DNA of 52,947 nt from Desulfovibrio desulfuricans (lineage in GTDB: Bacteria; Desulfobacterota; Desulfovibrionia; Desulfovibrionales; Desulfovibrionaceae). The position numbers and the translations under genes were made by a program. Position 1 is the stretch's first letter. Each line of letters starts with the position of its first letter. The notes beneath the pieces were generated by a model. That model was not told the origin of the DNA, ran no database searches, and saw only the letters and a list, made by a program, of their open reading frames with translations. The stretch is from contig SUVB01000045.1 in assembly GCA_015062205.1 (NCBI GenBank), positions 5,001 through 57,947 of the forward strand, in the 5' to 3' direction. Positions 27,598 through 36,590 of this stretch are shown here, in pieces.

Positions 27598-27627
27598 ACT
27601 ATCAAGAACAATTCCTATTTAAGTCAA
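27598..27627 (-). promoter_or_regulatory. Promoter of rubrerythrin and gap to YigZ gene
   Basis: TTGACT (27627-27622, minus strand) is followed after 18 bases by GATAGT (27603-27598), 34 bases from the start codon. The flanking AT-rich DNA, with several TTGTT/AACAA pieces, could hold a peroxide-responsive operator, but no clean palindrome is visible. The remainder of the 329-base gap up to 27894 has an A/T-rich run near 27750-27775 and no gene I can support. Confidence 0.55.
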
Positions 27628-27893
27628 AACGCTCCCTTTGTAAAGTGGCTGCGGCCAATTTTTCAGCGGCATCAGCGCGGACACCGTGCTGGAGTTTTGC
27701 TGCCCAGGCGGCTGCGCACCCGACAGCCATACGTGTCATTACCTGAAAAAGCATTTTTTTGTAAAAAAACAGATATGGTTTGCCTGTCAAAAGAGCAAAC
27801 GGGAACTGCCCAACGCGGCTGCATTGCGCATCCCGGAAGGACACGCTACAAATCGGGCATGACCACGAGGAACACGCGAACCGGAGGCGGCGC

Positions 27894-28526
27894 ATGACGC
27901 GCTTTGACGTGCCCGACGCCTCTCCCGAACGGCCCCACTGCACGGAGCTTGTCATCCGCCGCAGCCGTTTTCTGGCGCAGTGCGCGCATACGCCCGGTCC
28001 CCAGGCCGCCCGCGCCTTTGTGGAACACATTCGCCGTCGCCATGCTGACGCCACGCATAACTGCTGGGCCTATGCGGCGGGAGCGCCGGGCGGCACGGCA
28101 CAGATCGGCTCCTCCGACGACGGGGAACCCCACGGGACAGCCGGACGACCCATGTTGCAGATTGTGCTGCACAGCGACGTGGGGGAAATCTGCGTGGTAG
28201 TCAGCCGATGGTTCGGCGGCGTGAAGCTGGGCACGGGCGGCCTGGTGCGGGCCTATCAGGACAGCGTGCGCGAAAATCTGGCCACGCTGCCCCTGCGCCG
28301 CCGCGTGCAGGAAACGCGTCTCCGGCTCGTCCTGGCCTACGCCCATCTGGACGGCCTGCGCCGCCTGCTGCCCGCCTATGAGGCGCGCATCGACACGGAG
28401 GACTACCAGGCTGAAGCGCATTTGCTGCTGCGCCTGCCTGAAGAGCATGCAGCCGCCTTCACCACCGCCCTGGCGGGGCTCAGCAATGGCGCGGCCCTCT
28501 GCGAATCCGCGCCGGACGACGGGTGA
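27894..28526 (+). CDS. YigZ/IMPACT family protein
   Basis: The 210-residue product is a YigZ-like protein of the IMPACT family. The hallmarks are KSRF-like VIRRSRFLAQCA at the start, HNCWAYAAG, SDDGEPHGTAGRPML and VVVSRWFGGVKLGTGGLVRAYQ. Bacterial members are of uncertain function; eukaryotic relatives regulate translation. The ATG at 27894 has GGAGG six bases upstream. The C-terminal ferredoxin-like subdomain (DUF1949) is present. Confidence 0.9.
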   Translation: MTRFDVPDASPERPHCTELVIRRSRFLAQCAHTPGPQAARAFVEHIRRRHADATHNCWAYAAGAPGGTAQIGSSDDGEPHGTAGRPMLQIVLHSDVGEICVVVSRWFGGVKLGTGGLVRAYQDSVRENLATLPLRRRVQETRLRLVLAYAHLDGLRRLLPAYEARIDTEDYQAEAHLLLRLPEEHAAAFTTALAGLSNGAALCESAPDDG

Positions 28527-28574
28527 CGGCCGGGCGCGAAACGCCGTTTCCGGCCCAGCGCCCGGCGCCGCAGG

Positions 28575-28610
28575 AAAAAAACGGGCTCTCCGGCCGCGCC
28601 GGAAAGCCCG
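28575..28610 (-). terminator. Intrinsic terminator of the TPR operon
   Basis: On the minus strand a stem of twelve base positions with one mismatch (28610-28599 with 28593-28582, small loop) is followed at once by seven T residues (28581-28575). It lies 38 bases after the TPR gene and ends the ferredoxin-to-TPR cluster. On the plus strand it follows the YigZ gene but lacks a T tract. Confidence 0.88.
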
Positions 28611-28647
28611 CATGCCTGCGATAACGGCGCCCCCGGGCGCTGCGGCC

Positions 28648-29283
28648 TCAGGCTTCGCGGCGCGCCCGCAGCCGAAGCTCCTCCATGAAGCCTTCCGGCA
28701 CGTCGAAGCCCAACTCCCGGGCCTTGCTGACGGCCTCCTCGGCCTCCTCGAAACGCTCCAGTTCAAAAAGCGCCAAAGCCAGATTGTTCCATGCCGGGGC
28801 AAAGCCCGGCTCCAGCTTCACGGCATCCCGGCAGGCCTGCTCGCAGGCCGCATACTCGCCCTTCATGTACAGGGCCGTGGCCAGCGCGTTCTGCGCCTGC
28901 ACGAACTTGGGATCCCACTTGAGCGCCTTGCGCAGGACGGTGATGGCCTTGTCCGGCTCGCCGCGCTGCAGATGCACAAAGGCGATGTTGCTCAGGGGCA
29001 CGGGAAACTTGGCGCGGCAGTTGGCGGCCTCCTCATTGTAGCGCAGGCAGCCGTCAAGGTCGCCGCGTTCAAGACAGATGCCGCCCAGCTGCACATAGGC
29101 CTCGGCCAGATGGGGCGAATTGCGCACGGCCTCAAGAAAGGCCTCCTCGGCGGCCACAAAGTCGCGCTTGGTCAGCAGGGCCAGGCCCAGATTGTAATAG
29201 TGCGTGGCGCACTGGTCATTTTGGGCGATCTCGGCCTTGAGATCGGCAATGTATTCATCCAGGTCGTCATAGCGTTCCTTCAT
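28648..29283 (-). CDS. TPR repeat protein
   Basis: The 211-residue product consists almost wholly of about five tetratricopeptide repeats (for example HYYNLGLALLTKRDFVAAEE, then AYVQLGGICLERGDLDGCL), which make superhelical surfaces for protein contacts. It has no signal peptide or membrane segment. The ATG at 29283 overlaps the preceding stop as ATGA, so it is translationally coupled and likely partners the upstream protein. Its messenger ends at a strong terminator. Confidence 0.85.
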   Translation of the reverse strand: MKERYDDLDEYIADLKAEIAQNDQCATHYYNLGLALLTKRDFVAAEEAFLEAVRNSPHLAEAYVQLGGICLERGDLDGCLRYNEEAANCRAKFPVPLSNIAFVHLQRGEPDKAITVLRKALKWDPKFVQAQNALATALYMKGEYAACEQACRDAVKLEPGFAPAWNNLALALFELERFEEAEEAVSKARELGFDVPEGFMEELRLRARREA

Positions 29284-29672
29284 GCTATGTGCCCCTCTTT
29301 TTTCAGCAGCTCGCAATACCAGTTGCAAAAATCAAAAATGCCCAGATACTTCTCGTCCCTGTTGACGACGCCCAAGGCGCACTCCACGGCACCCTTGCTG
29401 TAGTCCTTGCCGTACGGCCCCTTTTTGGCCGCGTAGCGCAGAAATTCGTTGACCAGCTGCTGCGTGGTGCGCCGGGTGACGTCGGTACGCAGGTCAAGGG
29501 GATCGTTGGGTTTCTGGAACGGGTCCCAGTTGTCGTAGCCGATGCGGTCCACGAACTTGCGGCGGCGCGGGTGCATCTTCTCGTAAATTTCGCGCTTGAG
29601 CGCCTCCTGCTCTTCCGTGAGCTGCTGCGGCGTGCCGTCGCGAAAAACGGTGGCGGGAATGCTGCCGAACAT
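29280..29672 (-). CDS. Uncharacterised 130-residue protein in ferredoxin/TPR cluster
   Basis: I do not recognise this protein. It is soluble and rich in charged and aromatic residues (KMHPRRRKFVDRIGYDNWDP, then IFDFCNWYCELLKKEG near the end), with two cysteines close to the C-terminus. The ribosome site is very strong (AAAGGAGG) and the ATG at 29672 is clear. Overlap with the TPR gene and closeness to a YkgJ-type gene and ferredoxin suggest a role in a small iron-sulfur or electron-transfer related complex; that is inference from context only. Confidence 0.8.
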   Translation of the reverse strand: MFGSIPATVFRDGTPQQLTEEQEALKREIYEKMHPRRRKFVDRIGYDNWDPFQKPNDPLDLRTDVTRRTTQQLVNEFLRYAAKKGPYGKDYSKGAVECALGVVNRDEKYLGIFDFCNWYCELLKKEGHIA

Positions 29673-29706
29673 GCGGCCTCCTTTCCGGTGCGCAGGAATC
29701 CCCGGC

Positions 29707-30384
29707 CTAGCGCCAGGCGTCTTCCTTCCTTGCCGGACCAATGCCGAGGTACGCCTCGTCATAACGGGTGAGCAGCGCCATGGAGAGCGGCACGTACACC
29801 GTATGCAACTCATTGAAGCGGCTCTGCACCGCCTCCCCTATTTCACGGCTGAGATCCTGAAGACGGTCCTGAATCCTGTCCATATGGATGGTGGGATATG
29901 CCCGCCCCTTGGTGAAATTTGAAAAGCCGCACACATGCCCCTGCCCGGCAATGGCCGTGGGCACGCCGTACACGCGGCAGGTAATGGGCCGCGCGTGGTA
30001 CAGCAGGCATCTGTCCTGCCCGTCCAGCAAGGGACAGCGCAGCTTCAGCTGCGCCGCGCGCTCCATGATGACGCCGGGGTTTTCGCCGTCCTTCTCCGCG
30101 CGGAACAACTCGCGCTTCAGGCGCACGGCGTGCCGGTCAACCTCGGAGGCGCGCTGCAGAATGGCGGAACGTTCCGGCCCGTAGCCGAAGGCGTCCTCAA
30201 AGGCCTTGTGCAGATACATGGCCTCCACCAGCGAGAGATCAAAGAGCGCGTGACAGCAGTCACTGCACCCTTCCCTGCAGGAAACGCACTCGGGGTGCGC
30301 CTCCCGAACGCGGTTGAACAGGCTGTCGGCCTCAGCCCGCAACGCCTCGTAGCGGGCAAAAATGGGACTCAGATCGGGAATCAT
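29707..30384 (-). CDS. YkgJ family cysteine cluster protein
   Basis: The 225-residue product belongs to the YkgJ-type family that binds zinc or iron through clustered cysteines. They appear at the N-terminus (CVSCREGCSDCCHALFD) and in the core (RCPLLDGQDRCLLYHARPITCRVYG), as is typical. Function is unknown in most members; the signature is used in lists of metal-chelating proteins. The ATG at 30384 is preceded by AGGA. It is followed after 34 bases by the 130-residue gene and is separated from ferredoxin by a large hairpin. Confidence 0.88.
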   Translation of the reverse strand: MIPDLSPIFARYEALRAEADSLFNRVREAHPECVSCREGCSDCCHALFDLSLVEAMYLHKAFEDAFGYGPERSAILQRASEVDRHAVRLKRELFRAEKDGENPGVIMERAAQLKLRCPLLDGQDRCLLYHARPITCRVYGVPTAIAGQGHVCGFSNFTKGRAYPTIHMDRIQDRLQDLSREIGEAVQSRFNELHTVYVPLSMALLTRYDEAYLGIGPARKEDAWR

Positions 30385-30446
30385 GGCTATCCTGTGCGGA
30401 GCAAAGGCCGCGCGGCGACGCCGTTTGGGCGCATGTCCCGCGCAAG

Positions 30447-30476
30447 TGCCGCCCGGCGCGCACGCGCCGGGCGGCA
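30447..30476 (-). terminator. Strong hairpin after ferredoxin gene
   Basis: A 14-base perfect G+C stem (30447-30460 with 30463-30476) with a two-base centre lies between ferredoxin and the YkgJ gene. There is no T tract on the minus strand, so it may partly terminate the ferredoxin message or protect its 3' end, giving more ferredoxin than downstream products. Confidence 0.55.
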
Positions 30477-30531
30477 TAGGAATCATATCAATGCATCAGC
30501 AGGGGCTGCCGCTCGGGCGTCCCCTCCGATG

Positions 30532-30720
30532 CTAGCTTTCTTCGACGGTGATGGCATTGGACTCACAGACTTCCACGCAGGACTCACAGCCCAGGCATTC
30601 CTCGGCGTTTTCGGGGCTGGATTTGCCGTCCTTGATCTCGTACACTTCAACGGGGCACACATCCACGCATTCGCCACAGCCCACGCACTTCTCGGCATCA
30701 ACATTCACATTGTAGCCCAT
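30532..30720 (-). CDS. Two-cluster ferredoxin
   Basis: A 62-residue bacterial ferredoxin for low-potential electron transfer. Two cysteine motifs are present, CVGCGECVDVCP near the N-terminus and CLGCESCVEVCE near the C-terminus, each able to hold a [4Fe-4S] cluster; the second lacks the usual proline after its last cysteine. The protein is acidic, as are Desulfovibrio ferredoxins. GGAGGAAA sits just upstream of the ATG. On the minus strand TTGCAA and TGTAAC are separated by 16 bases about 60-40 bases before the start; this is a weak promoter candidate. Confidence 0.96.
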   Translation of the reverse strand: MGYNVNVDAEKCVGCGECVDVCPVEVYEIKDGKSSPENAEECLGCESCVEVCESNAITVEES

Positions 30721-30862
30721 AGTTTTCCTCCAAATTAGCGTTGTCTCGCTTGACAGTTACAGCGGCTTCGACCGCTTTTGCAATGGATAGCTTCACGCCC
30801 CCCCCCTGTCAAGTGCCGCCCTTCCCGGCCCCGCCGTTCCCGTTCCGTCCGGCGCAGGCGGC

Positions 30863-32311
30863 CTACTGCCCCGCCTGCGGCGCCAGCCGCGCGTAATAGC
30901 CGCGCCCGCCGCGCACCACCTGCAACAGCACCTGCCCCGACATGCGTTCGCGCCGGAAGGCGTGCAGCAGATCGTCCAGCCCGGTCACGGCGGCAGCGCC
31001 CACAGCGGTGATTCTGTCGCCCTTGCGCAAAAAGGAGGCCGGACCGTCGGGGCGAACCCGGCTCACCGCAACGCCCTGCGCCGTGCGCACGGCGTCAAAG
31101 CCCCAGCGCCGCTCCATGAGCGCATGCACGTCCGCATCGGCGAAAGGCTCGGGGGTCACGTCCAGCCGCAGCGCGCGCCCCTCGCGCGCCAGCTGCAGGC
31201 GCAGGGCCGAACCCTGCGTCTGATTGCGCAGAATATCCAGATAGTCGCGGCGGCCCCGCACGGGCGAACCGTTGACGCTCTCCACCACATCGCCGACGGC
31301 GAGCCCGGCCCGCGCCGCCGGGGAACCGGGATGCACGCCCGTCACCAGCACGCCGCCGGACCCGCGCAACCCCAGGGCCAGGGCCGTGCGGGCGTCCACA
31401 TCCTGCAGATCCAGCCCCAGCCAGAGCGGAACCACCCGCCCGGCGGACATGAGGTCTTCCATGACGCGGCGGGCCTTGTTGACGGGAATGGCGAAGCCGA
31501 TGCCTTCGGCCCGGGCGTCCACCACGGTATTGATGCCGATGAGCCCGCCCTCCAGGTTCAGCAGCGGACCGCCGCTGTTGCCGGGGTTGATGGCCGCGTC
31601 CGTCTGGATGAGGTCCGTGAAGGCCCCGTCCCTGCTGCGGATGGTGCGCCCCAGCGCCGAAACCACGCCCGTGGTCACGGTGTGGTTGAAGCCGAAGGGA
31701 TTGCCGATGGCGATGACCGTCTCGCCGGGCATGATGTCGCCGGAGTCGCCCAGCCGTATGGCAGGCAGGTTCGTTGCGCCGTGAATCTCCAGCACGGCGA
31801 TGTCAAAATCCGGGTCTGCGCCCTTGACCGTTGCGGGAAACTCCCTGCCGTCCAGCAGATGCACCATCACCTCGTCCCCGCCCGCGATGACGTGCGCATT
31901 GGTCAGCACCAGTCCCTGCCCGCCGTCCACAATGACGCCGGAACCGAGGCTGACGCGCTTCTGCCGCACAGGGCGGCCGGCGGGCGCGCGCCCTCCGGGA
32001 ACGCCGAAGGGGTCCTGCCCGAAAAAACGTTCCAGCGGCGAGATGCGCTGTCCCTCGATGACGTGCGTGCTCGTGATGTTGACCACGGCGGGCGCCGCAG
32101 CCCGCACGGCCCGCACCACCGGCGTCATGCGCGGGCTGCCCTCAGTAATGGCCGCAGCGCGCAACGGCAGCAGGGTCAGCAACGTCAGCAGGACGGCAGC
32201 CGGCGCCCAAAACGACAGCAGCAGGCCGCGCCGGAAGGCTGCCGCCGGGGCGGCGCACGCCGCGGCGTACGGCGCGCGGGCCTGAGGCCCGGAAAGATGA
32301 ACAGCAGGCAT
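30863..32311 (-). CDS. Periplasmic serine protease of the HtrA/DegP family
   Basis: A 482-residue trypsin-like protease with two PDZ domains, which deals with misfolded envelope proteins. The catalytic triad is His140 (TNAHVIAG), Asp170 (DPDFDIAVLEI) and Ser246 (GNSGGPL). A signal or anchor segment lies at about 30-53, after an unusually long arginine- and alanine-rich N-terminus, so the protein may be membrane-tethered. PDZ domains occur at about 285-375 and 395-480. The ATG at 32311 has GAGGAAA eight bases upstream. It is divergent from cobT. Confidence 0.94.
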   Translation of the reverse strand: MPAVHLSGPQARAPYAAACAAPAAAFRRGLLLSFWAPAAVLLTLLTLLPLRAAAITEGSPRMTPVVRAVRAAAPAVVNITSTHVIEGQRISPLERFFGQDPFGVPGGRAPAGRPVRQKRVSLGSGVIVDGGQGLVLTNAHVIAGGDEVMVHLLDGREFPATVKGADPDFDIAVLEIHGATNLPAIRLGDSGDIMPGETVIAIGNPFGFNHTVTTGVVSALGRTIRSRDGAFTDLIQTDAAINPGNSGGPLLNLEGGLIGINTVVDARAEGIGFAIPVNKARRVMEDLMSAGRVVPLWLGLDLQDVDARTALALGLRGSGGVLVTGVHPGSPAARAGLAVGDVVESVNGSPVRGRRDYLDILRNQTQGSALRLQLAREGRALRLDVTPEPFADADVHALMERRWGFDAVRTAQGVAVSRVRPDGPASFLRKGDRITAVGAAAVTGLDDLLHAFRRERMSGQVLLQVVRGGRGYYARLAPQAGQ

Positions 32312-32423
32312 GGATGTTTCCTCACGGTTGCATGTTCTCCAAACCATAATCACCCCGGCGAAAAGGTAAAGGGGGCAAAGAACGGGCTTGCCCTGCGGGC
32401 GTCAGAAAGGGTACACACTATCC

Positions 32424-33527
32424 ATGAACGCGACCGCCCCTTCCCTGCTGGAACAGATTTCTCCCGGCCTGCATATCGCGCCCGTGCGTCAGGAACACCT
32501 GGACGCCGCGCAGGCGCATCTGGACGACCTCACCAAACCGCGCGGCAGTCTGGGCCGACTTGAGACGCTGGCCCGCCGCCTGTACGCCATGTCCCGGGGC
32601 CGCACCCCCCTTGCCGTGGCCCCGGCCGTCATGCTCACCGTGGCGGGGGACCACGGCGTGGCCGCGCAGGGGGTCTCCCCCTTTCCGCAGGCCGTGACGC
32701 GCCAGATGGTGCAGAATTTCTTCCACGGGGGCGCGGCCGTCAACGCGCTGTGCCGCGCCTCGGGCATGGAGCTGCGCGTGGTGGACGCCGGCTGCCGCGG
32801 CGGCCCCTTCGCGCCGCATCCCCTGCTGCTGGACCGCCGTCTGGGCGACGGCACGGCCGACTTCAGCCGGGGACCGTCCATGAGCCGGGAAACCTGCCTC
32901 AAGGGGCTGCGCGCAGGCGTGGAGCTGGCGCGGGAACTGGCCGACGCGGGCTATCGCTGCCTCGGCACGGGAGAGTTGGGCATTGCCAACAGCACGGCGG
33001 CCACGGCCCTGTACTGCGCCCTGCTGGGGCGCGACCCGACGGACATGGCCGGCCCCGGCTCGGGGGCCGATGCGGTCATGGTGCGCCACAAGGCCGATGT
33101 GGTGCGCCGCGCTCTGGACGTCAACGCCGACGCCCTGCGCGGCGACGCCGTGGATGTGCTGGCCGCCTTGGGCGGCTTCGAGATCGTCATCATGGCCGGC
33201 CTCATGCTGGGCGCGGCCTCGCGCCGCCTGCCCGTGCTGGTGGACGGCTTCATCTGCAGCGCGGCCTATGCGGCTGCCCTGCGCATCTGCCCCGGGCTGG
33301 GCAATTATGCCGTGACGGCCCACAGTTCCGCCGAACCGGGACACGCCCGCGCCCTGGCGGGGCTGACCGGCGACGCGGAGCAGGATACGCCCCTGCTGCA
33401 GCTGGGCATGCGCCTCGGCGAAGGCACGGGCGGGGCCGTGGCCTATCATCTGCTGCGCTGCGCGGCCGCCGTGTTCAATGACATGGCCACCTTCAGCTCC
33501 GCCGGCGTGGCGGAGAAATCATGCTGA
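32424..33527 (+). CDS. cobT: Nicotinate-nucleotide--dimethylbenzimidazole phosphoribosyltransferase CobT
   Basis: CobT activates the lower-ligand base for cobalamin by moving phosphoribose from nicotinate mononucleotide. The 367-residue product has the family segments LTKPRGSLGRLE, GDHGVAAQGVSPFPQAVT, the GELGIANSTAATAL stretch, and the catalytic glutamate near GEGTGGAV. The start is the ATG at 32424; its ribosome site is distant and weak. Its stop lies inside the next gene, which codes for an ABC ATPase. With cbiK at 15947 it points to cobalamin synthesis or salvage. Confidence 0.95.
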   Translation: MNATAPSLLEQISPGLHIAPVRQEHLDAAQAHLDDLTKPRGSLGRLETLARRLYAMSRGRTPLAVAPAVMLTVAGDHGVAAQGVSPFPQAVTRQMVQNFFHGGAAVNALCRASGMELRVVDAGCRGGPFAPHPLLLDRRLGDGTADFSRGPSMSRETCLKGLRAGVELARELADAGYRCLGTGELGIANSTAATALYCALLGRDPTDMAGPGSGADAVMVRHKADVVRRALDVNADALRGDAVDVLAALGGFEIVIMAGLMLGAASRRLPVLVDGFICSAAYAAALRICPGLGNYAVTAHSSAEPGHARALAGLTGDAEQDTPLLQLGMRLGEGTGGAVAYHLLRCAAAVFNDMATFSSAGVAEKSC

Positions 33528-34549
33528 CCGCCCCCGACGCCCGCGACGCGGCGGAGGCGTCCCGCTCCGGGCCGGGCAGCCCTGCCCCGTCCGCGGTAAA
33601 GGACAGGCCGCCCCTGCTGCAGCTGGAACATGTCTCCCGCACGTTCGCCGTGCGTCGCGGCCTGTGGGGGGAGAAACGCGCGCTGACGGCCGTGGACGAC
33701 GTGAGCCTGAGCCTTGCCCGGGGCGAAAGCGTGGGCCTGGTGGGCGAATCCGGCTGCGGCAAGTCCACCCTCGGGAGGCTGGCCTGCGGGCTGCTGCCGC
33801 CCTCGGAAGGCCGCGTGCTGCTGGAGGGGCGTCCCCTGCCTCCGGCCGGACCGGGGAGCTGGGCCGCCGGACGCATCCAGATGATTTTTCAGGATCCCTT
33901 TTCCTCTCTCAATCCACGCCTGTGCGTGCGCGCCTCCGTGGCCGAGCCGTCGGCAGCCCGCAACGCGCCCCGCGCCGAATGCCGCGCGCTGGCCGACGCC
34001 ATGCTGGCCGAGGTGGGGCTGGAAGGCCTCGGCGACCGCTATCCGCACGAATTTTCCGGCGGGCAGCGCCAGCGCATCGCCGTGGCCCGCGCCCTTGTCA
34101 CCCGGCCCGACGTGGTTGTCTGCGACGAGCCCGTCTCCGCGCTGGACGCCTCGGTGCAGGCGCAGACGCTCAACCTGCTGCGCGACATGCAGGAGCGTTT
34201 CGGCCCTGCGTACCTCTTCATCTCGCACGATCTGGCCGTGGTGGGTTTTTTGTGCGAACGCGTGCTCGTCATGTACCTGGGGCAGATTGTGGAGGAAGCC
34301 CCGACGGCGCAGCTTTTCGCCGGGGCCGCCCACCCCTACGCAAGGGCGCTGCTGGCGGCCATGCCCGACCATGCGCGCGCGGGTGAAGTCGCGCCGCCGC
34401 TGGAGGGGGAATTGCCGAGCCCGCTGAACCCGCCTGCAGGCTGCCGTTTCCACGCCCGCTGCCCGCTGGCCCGCGCTGTCTGCCGCCGCGAAGCCCCGCC
34501 GTGGAAAGAGCTCGCCCCGGCCTGGCGCGTGCGCTGCTGGGCGGCGTAG
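33521..34549 (+). CDS. Dipeptide/oligopeptide-type ABC transporter ATP-binding protein
   Basis: The 342-residue product matches the DppF/OppF type of ATPase that powers peptide or nickel uptake systems. Walker A (GESGCGKST, 75-83), the signature FSGGQRQRIAVARAL, Walker B (VVVCDEPVSALD) and the C-terminal Opp/Dpp domain with its CRFHARCPLA cysteine motif are all present. Partner permease, binding protein and second ATPase genes are not adjacent. The ATG overlaps the end of cobT by seven bases, so it is translated together with it; a link to cobalt, nickel or cobinamide uptake is possible but not shown. Confidence 0.9.
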   Translation: MLTAPDARDAAEASRSGPGSPAPSAVKDRPPLLQLEHVSRTFAVRRGLWGEKRALTAVDDVSLSLARGESVGLVGESGCGKSTLGRLACGLLPPSEGRVLLEGRPLPPAGPGSWAAGRIQMIFQDPFSSLNPRLCVRASVAEPSAARNAPRAECRALADAMLAEVGLEGLGDRYPHEFSGGQRQRIAVARALVTRPDVVVCDEPVSALDASVQAQTLNLLRDMQERFGPAYLFISHDLAVVGFLCERVLVMYLGQIVEEAPTAQLFAGAAHPYARALLAAMPDHARAGEVAPPLEGELPSPLNPPAGCRFHARCPLARAVCRREAPPWKELAPAWRVRCWAA

Positions 34550-34603
34550 CGCCGCCGCATTCCGCCGCGGCCGGAGGGGCAAACACGCCCGCAGCGCGGC
34601 CGT

Positions 34604-36520
34604 TCAGCGTTCAAAGTAGGTATAGCCCCGCAACCCGTCCTCAAAGGCCTGCATGATGGAGAAGCGCTCGCTCGGCGAGATGCGTCCCTCGCGCACGGCC
34701 TGTTCCGCCGTGCCGCGCAGGTCTTCAAGGATGCGGCGGGGGTCGTATTCCACATAGCTCAGGATGTCGGCCACGGAGTCGCCGCGAATCTCGCGCACGT
34801 ACTCGTAGGAGCCGTCCTCGGCCACGCGGATGGAAACCACGTTGGTGTCGCCCATGAGGTTGTGCAGGTCGCCCAGGGTTTCCTGATACGCGCCCACGAG
34901 GAAGACGCCGAGATAGTATTCCTCGCCGTCGCGCAGGGGGTGCAGGTCCAGGGTGGGCTTCATGCCCTGCGGGTCGATGAAGTGGTCAATGCGGCCGTCC
35001 GAATCGCAGGTGATGTCGGAAATGATGCCCTGGCGCGAGGGGAATTCGCCGAGCCGGTGCACGGGCATGATGGGGAAGAGCTGGTCAATGGCCCATGAAT
35101 CCGGCAGCGACTGGAACACGCTGAAATTGCCGTAATAGATGTCGGCCAGGCTGACGTCGATGTCCTCCAGGTCGCGGGGCACGGCCTTGAGGCGCGTCTT
35201 TTCCTGCGCGATGCGCATGATGATGGCCCAGAAAAAGCGCTCGGCCTGCGTTCGCTGGCGCAGGGTCACGCGGCCGGTGGAAAAGAGCTGGCGCATCTCG
35301 TCGCGGTAGTACACAGCGTCGTTGTAGCATTCCTGCAAATTGCGCAGGCTGATGCCGGCCAGGGTCTCGCGCAGGTTCAGCACCGGCTCGGGCGTGCCGT
35401 CGGGCAGGCTGTCGGGCAGCTGCACCTCCTCCACCATGCTCACGTCAAGCACGTTGAACAGCAGCACGGAATAATAGGCCACCGTGGCGCGGCCCGATTC
35501 CGTAATGATGTGCGGGTGCGGCACTTCCTGCTCGTCAAGGATGCTCATGATGGCCTCCACCACGTCGGTGCAATACTCGTCCAGCGTGTAGTTGCGCGAG
35601 GAGACGTAATTGGTGTGCGAGCCGTCATAGTCCACGGCCAGGCCGCCGCCCAAGTCCAGGTAGCCCATGGGCGCGCCCTCCTGCACAAGGCCCACGTAGA
35701 GGCGCGCGCCCTCCATGACGCCGGTGCGGATGTCGCGGATGTTGGAGACCTGCGAGCCCAGGTGGTAGTGCAGCAGGCGGAAGCAGTCCAGCATGTCCTC
35801 GGCCTTGAGCGTGTCCACCACGTCCACGATCTGCGCCGGGGAAAGCCCGAAGGTGGAGCGCTCCCCGCCGGAGTCCGTCCAGTGGCCGCCGGCCTTCACG
35901 GCCAGCTTGGCGCGCACGCCGATATTGGGGCGCACGCCCAGCGCCTTGCTGCGCTCCAGCAGCACGCGGAGTTCCCCGGGCATTTCCAGCACGAAGAAGA
36001 CATTGAAGCCCAGGCGCAGAGCCTGCAGGCCCAGGTCCATGAATTCCTCGTCCTTGTAGCCGTTGCAGATGATGCAGGCCTCGCGGTCGCTCATGAGCGA
36101 CACGGCGGCGATGAGCTCGGCCTTGGAGCCCACCTCCAGCCCGTGGTGGTAGGTGGGACCGAAACGGGCAATCTTTTCCACCACCTGCTGCTGCTGGTTG
36201 ACCTTGACGGGAAAGACCCCCCGGTACGTGCCGTGGTAGTTCAGGCTGGAGATGGCCTTGCGGAACGATTCATGGATGTTGGCGATGCGCGAGTCCAGAA
36301 TGTTTTCCACGCGCAGCAGCACGGGCATGTCGTAGCCGCGCTCCCGCAGGCCGCCGATGATCTCCGGAATGGACACCTGCGGCCCGGCGGCCCCCTGCGG
36401 GCAGATGACCACCTCGCCCCTTTCGGACACGTCAAAATACCCGGCCCCCCAGTTGCGGATGCCGTACAGTTCGATGGAATCCTCCACCCGCCACTGCTGC
36501 AATGCGCGGTTCTTCGCCAA
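34604..36520 (-). CDS. speA: Biosynthetic arginine decarboxylase SpeA
   Basis: SpeA makes agmatine from arginine, feeding polyamine synthesis; it is a PLP-dependent fold III enzyme. The product is 638 residues with LYGIRNWGAGYF, a QQQVVEKIARFGPTYHHGLE segment, MGYLDLGGGLAVDYDGSH and HIITESGRATVAY. The open frame runs to a TTG at 36601, but a promoter (TTGACT-18-TATTAA, 36620-36591) covers that codon. I prefer the TTG at 36520, with AAGGAG six bases upstream. The C-terminus (EDGLRGYTYFER) is normal. Confidence 0.93.
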   Translation of the reverse strand: MAKNRALQQWRVEDSIELYGIRNWGAGYFDVSERGEVVICPQGAAGPQVSIPEIIGGLRERGYDMPVLLRVENILDSRIANIHESFRKAISSLNYHGTYRGVFPVKVNQQQQVVEKIARFGPTYHHGLEVGSKAELIAAVSLMSDREACIICNGYKDEEFMDLGLQALRLGFNVFFVLEMPGELRVLLERSKALGVRPNIGVRAKLAVKAGGHWTDSGGERSTFGLSPAQIVDVVDTLKAEDMLDCFRLLHYHLGSQVSNIRDIRTGVMEGARLYVGLVQEGAPMGYLDLGGGLAVDYDGSHTNYVSSRNYTLDEYCTDVVEAIMSILDEQEVPHPHIITESGRATVAYYSVLLFNVLDVSMVEEVQLPDSLPDGTPEPVLNLRETLAGISLRNLQECYNDAVYYRDEMRQLFSTGRVTLRQRTQAERFFWAIIMRIAQEKTRLKAVPRDLEDIDVSLADIYYGNFSVFQSLPDSWAIDQLFPIMPVHRLGEFPSRQGIISDITCDSDGRIDHFIDPQGMKPTLDLHPLRDGEEYYLGVFLVGAYQETLGDLHNLMGDTNVVSIRVAEDGSYEYVREIRGDSVADILSYVEYDPRRILEDLRGTAEQAVREGRISPSERFSIMQAFEDGLRGYTYFER

Positions 36521-36590
36521 TTCCTGCTCCTTGCGCGCCCTGGCGCGTGCGCTTGGCCGTCCCCAGGGGCTGCGGCCGTCGAAAATATAA

